From NCBI GenBank assembly GCA_027064665.1, contig JAMOPH010000255.1, forward strand, positions 1 through 10,690: a DNA stretch of 10,690 nt, read 5' to 3'. The notes beneath the pieces were generated by a model that searched no databases, had not been told where the DNA came from, and saw only the letters and a program-made list of their open reading frames with translations. Numbering within the stretch: position 1 is the stretch's first letter; the number at the start of each line of letters is the position of its first letter. Source of the DNA: a bacterium. GTDB lineage: Bacteria > UBP14 > UBA6098 > B30-G16. A program made the position numbers and the translations under genes. This document shows, piece by piece, positions 7,124 to 10,690 of this stretch.

Positions 7124-10100
7124 CTATTCCCCATACCTCTGACCGGCATCTATATCAATGTAGGTATCCGTGGGCTTTGTACGAATGTTGGTTTCCTCGG
7201 GGGTCATATCGCGGAAGTCGTAGCGCACACCTATGAGCCTGTAGGAAAATCGCACATTTCCCGTGCCATCAATAGATTTAACGAAGAACTTTGACCCCTC
7301 AAGATAGGCATACATCTGCACCGGTCCCTGCGGGGTGACAAAAGGAATGATTGTCTTCTGGTCCACTGCATGCCAGAAAAGCCACAGGTCCGATGCCTCC
7401 GGCTGGGTGGCAAGGTCAACCGTCCACACGCCGTCGGAGTTGAGTTTTGCCTGACCGACAACCTCGGTGCGTTGACCAACCATATCCAGAGTCCAGGTGC
7501 GGTAGAGTTTCCCGCCGATTTTGAGCACCGGGTCAATGTTGTTTGCGGAAATCTCGTTCGCCCGTTCAATATTGTGTCCGCCGAGGTCAAGGTCGCCGTC
7601 ATCCTCAATGTGGAAAGAGGTTGCGGTGCTGGGGTAAATATATGCGCCGCCATCCTGCCACATTGAGGCTCCACCCAAAAGATCAGTTAAACTAACAGGA
7701 CTGCCACCGTTTGTGTTGGGATCGCGGAACATCATATTGTTTGAGCCGTCCTGATAGATATAGGCATCGGTGTCACCGAAATACATATTCCCCGTAACCA
7801 ACCCGTTTCCGGCGATATGAAGTTTTTGGGATGGGCTTGTTGTTCCGATACCGACATCGCCATCGGACTGGACAATAAACCTTGTCGCCGCTGATGCGTT
7901 GTTGTGCAGGATGAAATCGCCGCCGTCGGTCTGGACATAGAGCGGTCCCACAGAGGTGCCGCTGGTTTTAGACTGAATCTCGTTGTCGTCAACCGCAATG
8001 TGCTGCCCGGAAGCGTTGCCAATGATGACATATCCTGTATTTGCAGTCGTGCCAACGACATCGGTGCCACCGGTGATGTGGAGTTTAACTTTGGGGTCGG
8101 TGGTGGCTATACCCACATTGCCGCCGTTGCTGATGAATACCCTATCGGAACCAGCCGTGCGCAGGTGAAGATTTGTCGTCCCCTCGGCATCTATAACCGC
8201 ACCGCCGGTGCCAACCCATATCTGCACACTCTTGGAGGCATCGGCGTTCTCAATCTGAAGCCCATATCCACTGTTTGAGGAGGTCTCCTTTATCTTCAGC
8301 CTGTAGTTGCTCAAACTGGTCGTTCCGATACCCACATTGGTGCCGTCCTCATATATGACCGAGGTGCCCAAGGTGTTGGTTGCGGTCCATTTGGGGATGT
8401 GGTTTGGCGTTCCAGAGCCGTTGACTCCCCCGCTGGGGTCCTGAGGTTCCCACTGCCCAGCGGTATTATTCCAGGTCAACACCTGCCCGTCGCTTGGAGC
8501 CGCAGAAGACACTGCCCTCCCCTGTAAACCAACCACCGTCGGATTTGGATAAGTTCCGCTCAGGTCGCCACCTGCGCTGGTGGAAGTCGTTATATCGTCG
8601 CCGCTGTTGGTGTCCCAGCCGGAGAATGTCACCGTGTTCCCGCCGGAAATCGTCAACTGATTTCCCGAAAGAGAAAGAGTCTGCAATTCGTTGGTGGCAT
8701 CGTGGTCGGCGTCGTTGACATTGTCAGAGCCTGGCGCCCACTCACTGCCATCCCATTTGAGAACATCCCCACTTGAAGCACCCATCTGCGCTATATCCAA
8801 AGGACTTGAACTCGTGCCATCCCCCGTCAACCTCGCACTCGTCTGCACAACCTGCGAGCCCCAGTTATCACCGGGAACATCCTGCCAATTCACACTGCCG
8901 CTGCCGTCAGTAGTAAGCACCTGCCCGGTGCTACCATCCGTGCTCGGCAATGTATACGCCCCTACCGTCAGCGTCCCCGTGAAACGCCCTGTTCCCTGAA
9001 CATCCAGTTTATATGATGGGCTTGTTGTCCCTACCCCCACATTACCATTGCCCGCAAGATAAAGATTAAGAGGACTGTTTGAGGTCCCATAGGTACTTTC
9101 TATAACGAACCTCCTTCTGCAACATCCTCCGCCGCTAAGATCACCTGTAGGATATTCCCAGATTTCAAAATTCCTCGGACCCACTCCAAAACCACCATCT
9201 GGATCGGCAGTGTAAATTTGCCAGTGCCAATCATCGCCATCGCTGGCATCAAGCCCCTGCAATCTAATTGAAAGCAAACCCTGTGTCCCATCACCCGCAG
9301 GCATATTCTTTGAAACTATAAGGTCGCCTCTAACTTCCAACTTCGCTGACGGACTCAGAGTTCCTATCCCTACATTCCCATCCACATATAAATTGCTTCC
9401 TAAATGTCCCGTGCCGCTTATCCAGAAATCAGCACTCTGCGCTGAACTGTTCTGATTCTGGATGTAATCGTTGTCCCCGGCGGGGATGTTCACAACACTC
9501 AGCGGGTTTGCGCTCGTGCCGTCGCCGGTCAGCGTCCCGTCGTGCTGAACAACCTGCGAGCCCCAGTTGTCCCCGGGGGCACTGCTCCATGAGACATTGC
9601 CCGCCCCATCCGTCATCAGAACCTGACCGGAACTGCCGTCAGAGGTCGGAAGCGTATAGTTCCCTATGGTCAAATTCCCGGTGAAATGTCCACTGCCATA
9701 GACATATAGAGCGTCGCCGCTGCTGGCATTCCCCTTTATTCCGACATTTCCAGAGGAATTTATGTTCAGCCCGGTTGTAAAGGTCACCGGGTTTCCGGCG
9801 GTGCCGCTTGTGCCCCCGACATAAAGCGTTATACTGCCGTCGTGAAGCATTATCCGTGAGGCTCCACGGGTTCCGGTGTATTCATAGCGGCTGTCGGCGG
9901 CGTCCCAGGTGGCTCCCGCCACTATGTTTGCCAGACCAGCACCTGCCGCTATATCAAAAGTGAGGTCGTTCCCCGTTTCCGAACCAAGGCGCATCACTTT
10001 CTCTCCAGTGTATCGCACATCCAGACGATACATCGGGTTATTCGTCCCCAATCCAAGGCGCTCGTTGGAGGAATCCCAGAAAAGCGAGTTCATCCCGCCG

Positions 10101-10690
10101 ACGGTGCTCGCGCCGGTGAAATACGCCACCTGCCCGGCGCTCCCGCTTCCGCTGATCCCCTCGTTGTCTGTGTCCGCAACCCACTGACTCCCATCGTATT
10201 TCAGAACACTCCCGGCAACCGCACCCGTTGTGTTCACATCGCTCAGTTCGGTCAACTGGTTGTCCGAAAGGTCGTCATTTTCCACAGGAATTGTGGTGGT
10301 GAGGTCTGATAGGGTTCCGGTGCGACTTATGGTCAGGGTGTTAGTTCCGTCATTAAAGCCCACACCGTCAGCGTAGTTGTCCACTATGTCGCTCGTGAGG
10401 GCAATTGTCCCCGTGGCATCGGGCAAAGTCCAGGTGTGGTTGCCGGTCAAACTTGTGGTCAGGGTGCCGGTGTTGGTGCCGTCGGTAATACTTATGTCCC
10501 CGTGAACCGTGACATTACCACCTTCCGTCACCTCAAACACCTCTGTCTCGCCCCCGGGCTGGTCACGATAAACCCTGAACGCCGAACTGTTCACGCTTCC
10601 TGTGGCATCATCGCCGTCAATGTATAGGTTCAGATTCGTCTCGGAAACCACGCTCAAACTGGCATCGGTGGGACCGTTTATCCTTCTCTC
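7124..10690 (-). CDS. Large tail-fibre-like beta-repeat surface protein (5' partial)
   Basis: The reading frame is open to the right edge and ends at the TAG at 7126-7124, giving 1188 visible residues. A TTG at 10657 could be read as a start, but the frame continues upstream for 11 codons with sequence of the same character and there is no ribosome site, so the N-terminus lies outside. The protein is low in Cys, rich in Gly/Ser/Thr/Asp/Asn, and built of repeated modules with the turn motif G-N-V-G-I-G-T-T-S-P followed by K-L-x-V/I-x-G. These lie near 7846-7868, 8101-8128, 8319-8348, 9018-9048, 9355-9385, 9740-9765 and 10040-10070. Between them are linkers such as LTGDGTSxxPL and SDGQVLTWN. 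Such modules are typical of phage tail-fibre-like proteins and of large surface proteins in FCB-type bacteria, where they form extended, often trimeric, beta-rich shafts. The last 140 or so residues (about 7126-7545) look like a compact C-terminal domain ending in a FSYRLIGVRYDF strand plus a short charged tail. The Ser-Asp-Arg-Leu-Lys signature of the S74 chaperone peptidase is not seen. A structural or adhesive role is inferred. It is the first gene of the block in this window. Confidence 0.8.
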   Translation of the reverse strand, partial: ERRINGPTDASLSVVSETNLNLYIDGDDATGSVNSSAFRVYRDQPGGETEVFEVTEGGNVTVHGDISITDGTNTGTLTTSLTGNHTWTLPDATGTIALTSDIVDNYADGVGFNDGTNTLTISRTGTLSDLTTTIPVENDDLSDNQLTELSDVNTTGAVAGSVLKYDGSQWVADTDNEGISGSGSAGQVAYFTGASTVGGMNSLFWDSSNERLGLGTNNPMYRLDVRYTGEKVMRLGSETGNDLTFDIAAGAGLANIVAGATWDAADSRYEYTGTRGASRIMLHDGSITLYVGGTSGTAGNPVTFTTGLNINSSGNVGIKGNASSGDALYVYGSGHFTGNLTIGNYTLPTSDGSSGQVLMTDGAGNVSWSSAPGDNWGSQVVQHDGTLTGDGTSANPLSVVNIPAGDNDYIQNQNSSAQSADFWISGTGHLGSNLYVDGNVGIGTLSPSAKLEVRGDLIVSKNMPAGDGTQGLLSIRLQGLDASDGDDWHWQIYTADPDGGFGVGPRNFEIWEYPTGDLSGGGCCRRRFVIESTYGTSNSPLNLYLAGNGNVGVGTTSPSYKLDVQGTGRFTGTLTVGAYTLPSTDGSTGQVLTTDGSGSVNWQDVPGDNWGSQVVQTSARLTGDGTSSSPLDIAQMGASSGDVLKWDGSEWAPGSDNVNDADHDATNELQTLSLSGNQLTISGGNTVTFSGWDTNSGDDITTSTSAGGDLSGTYPNPTVVGLQGRAVSSAAPSDGQVLTWNNTAGQWEPQDPSGGVNGSGTPNHIPKWTATNTLGTSVIYEDGTNVGIGTTSLSNYRLKIKETSSNSGYGLQIENADASKSVQIWVGTGGAVIDAEGTTNLHLRTAGSDRVFISNGGNVGIATTDPKVKLHITGGTDVVGTTANTGYVIIGNASGQHIAVDDNEIQSKTSGTSVGPLYVQTDGGDFILHNNASAATRFIVQSDGDVGIGTTSPSQKLHIAGNGLVTGNMYFGDTDAYIYQDGSNNMMFRDPNTNGGSPVSLTDLLGGASMWQDGGAYIYPSTATSFHIEDDGDLDLGGHNIERANEISANNIDPVLKIGGKLYRTWTLDMVGQRTEVVGQAKLNSDGVWTVDLATQPEASDLWLFWHAVDQKTIIPFVTPQGPVQMYAYLEGSKFFVKSIDGTGNVRFSYRLIGVRYDFRDMTPEETNIRTKPTDTYIDIDAGQRYGE
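8792..8995 (-). repeat. Internal 68-residue repeat of the fibre protein, copy B
   Basis: This is the downstream copy of the 702-base-period module, covering GTGRFTGTLTVGAYTLP to LTGDGTSSSPLDI. Copies A and B agree best in the segments around GQVL-TDG and PGDNWGSQVVQ and differ mostly by Ser/Thr/Asn/Ala exchanges, as expected for a solvent-exposed beta structure. Confidence 0.85.
9494..9697 (-). repeat. Internal 68-residue repeat of the fibre protein, copy A
   Basis: This stretch encodes GSGHFTGNLTIGNYTLP through to the LTGDGTSANPLSV segment. By hand alignment it matches copy B at 8792-8995 at about 45 of 68 residues without gaps, offset by exactly 702 bases (234 codons). A 20-base stretch (9549-9568) is identical to 8847-8866 and encodes part of the shared DNWGSQVVQ. 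The repeat shows that the shaft grew by duplication of a large module. Confidence 0.85.

Noticed and set aside
10655..10657. TTG as the start of the fibre protein
   Set aside because: The frame stays open to the window edge with similar sequence and no ribosome site precedes the TTG, so the gene is better called 5' partial.
7124..10690. Prophage or phage tail module
   Set aside because: Only the fibre-style repeats suggest phage. No tail, capsid, terminase, lysis or integrase gene is nearby, and the neighbours are exported proteins with signal peptides and a membrane enzyme.

Overview
The window reads as one tightly packed block of five genes, all on the minus strand. Gaps between them are only about 17 to 27 bases, so a single transcript running from high to low coordinates is likely. 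I see no RNA gene, mobile element, CRISPR array, integrase or phage structural gene, and no intergenic stretch long enough to hold an obvious promoter or terminator. Both edges cut through a gene.

In transcription order: (1) 10690-7124, the C-terminal 1188 residues of a very large tail-fibre-like beta-repeat protein, with its 5' end outside the window. (2) 7093-6428, a small secreted protein rich in charged helices and probably coiled coil. (3) 6402-2626, a 1258-residue secreted modular protein: signal peptide, about five tandem pre-peptidase-C-terminal (PPC)-like domains with conserved cysteines, a fibronectin-type domain, a roughly 300-residue glycine-rich region with interspersed beta strands, and a second fibronectin-type domain. 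(4) 2598-1048, a 516-residue integral membrane protein whose C-terminal half is a UbiA-family prenyltransferase and whose N-terminal half is an unrecognised multi-helix membrane domain. (5) 1029-1, a secreted protein cut by the left edge, with a helical middle and an Asp-rich beta-type C-terminal region.

Four of the five products are, or look, exported, and three have clear N-terminal signal peptides. The simplest reading is a cell-surface or extracellular-matrix locus in a bacterium with a complex envelope. The fibre repeats (modules around GNVGIGT), the PPC domains and the Gly-rich beta-repeat protein are styles common in Bacteroidota/FCB-type lineages, myxobacteria and uncultured candidate phyla. 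Base composition is moderate and Shine-Dalgarno sites are canonical for several genes. I cannot assign a species or phylum from this sequence alone.

How the genes work together is inference. Proteins 1 and 3 look like structural or adhesive surface components, 2 and 5 like small exported accessory proteins, and the UbiA-like enzyme would modify an isoprenoid-linked or aromatic acceptor in the membrane. It is either functionally tied to the surface proteins or simply co-transcribed. No named system is recognised. The least ordinary parts are the two-part UbiA protein inside a secreted-protein operon, the Cys-patterned PPC array with near-identical DNA in neighbouring repeats, and the Gly-rich region broken by acidic, Cys-containing inserts.
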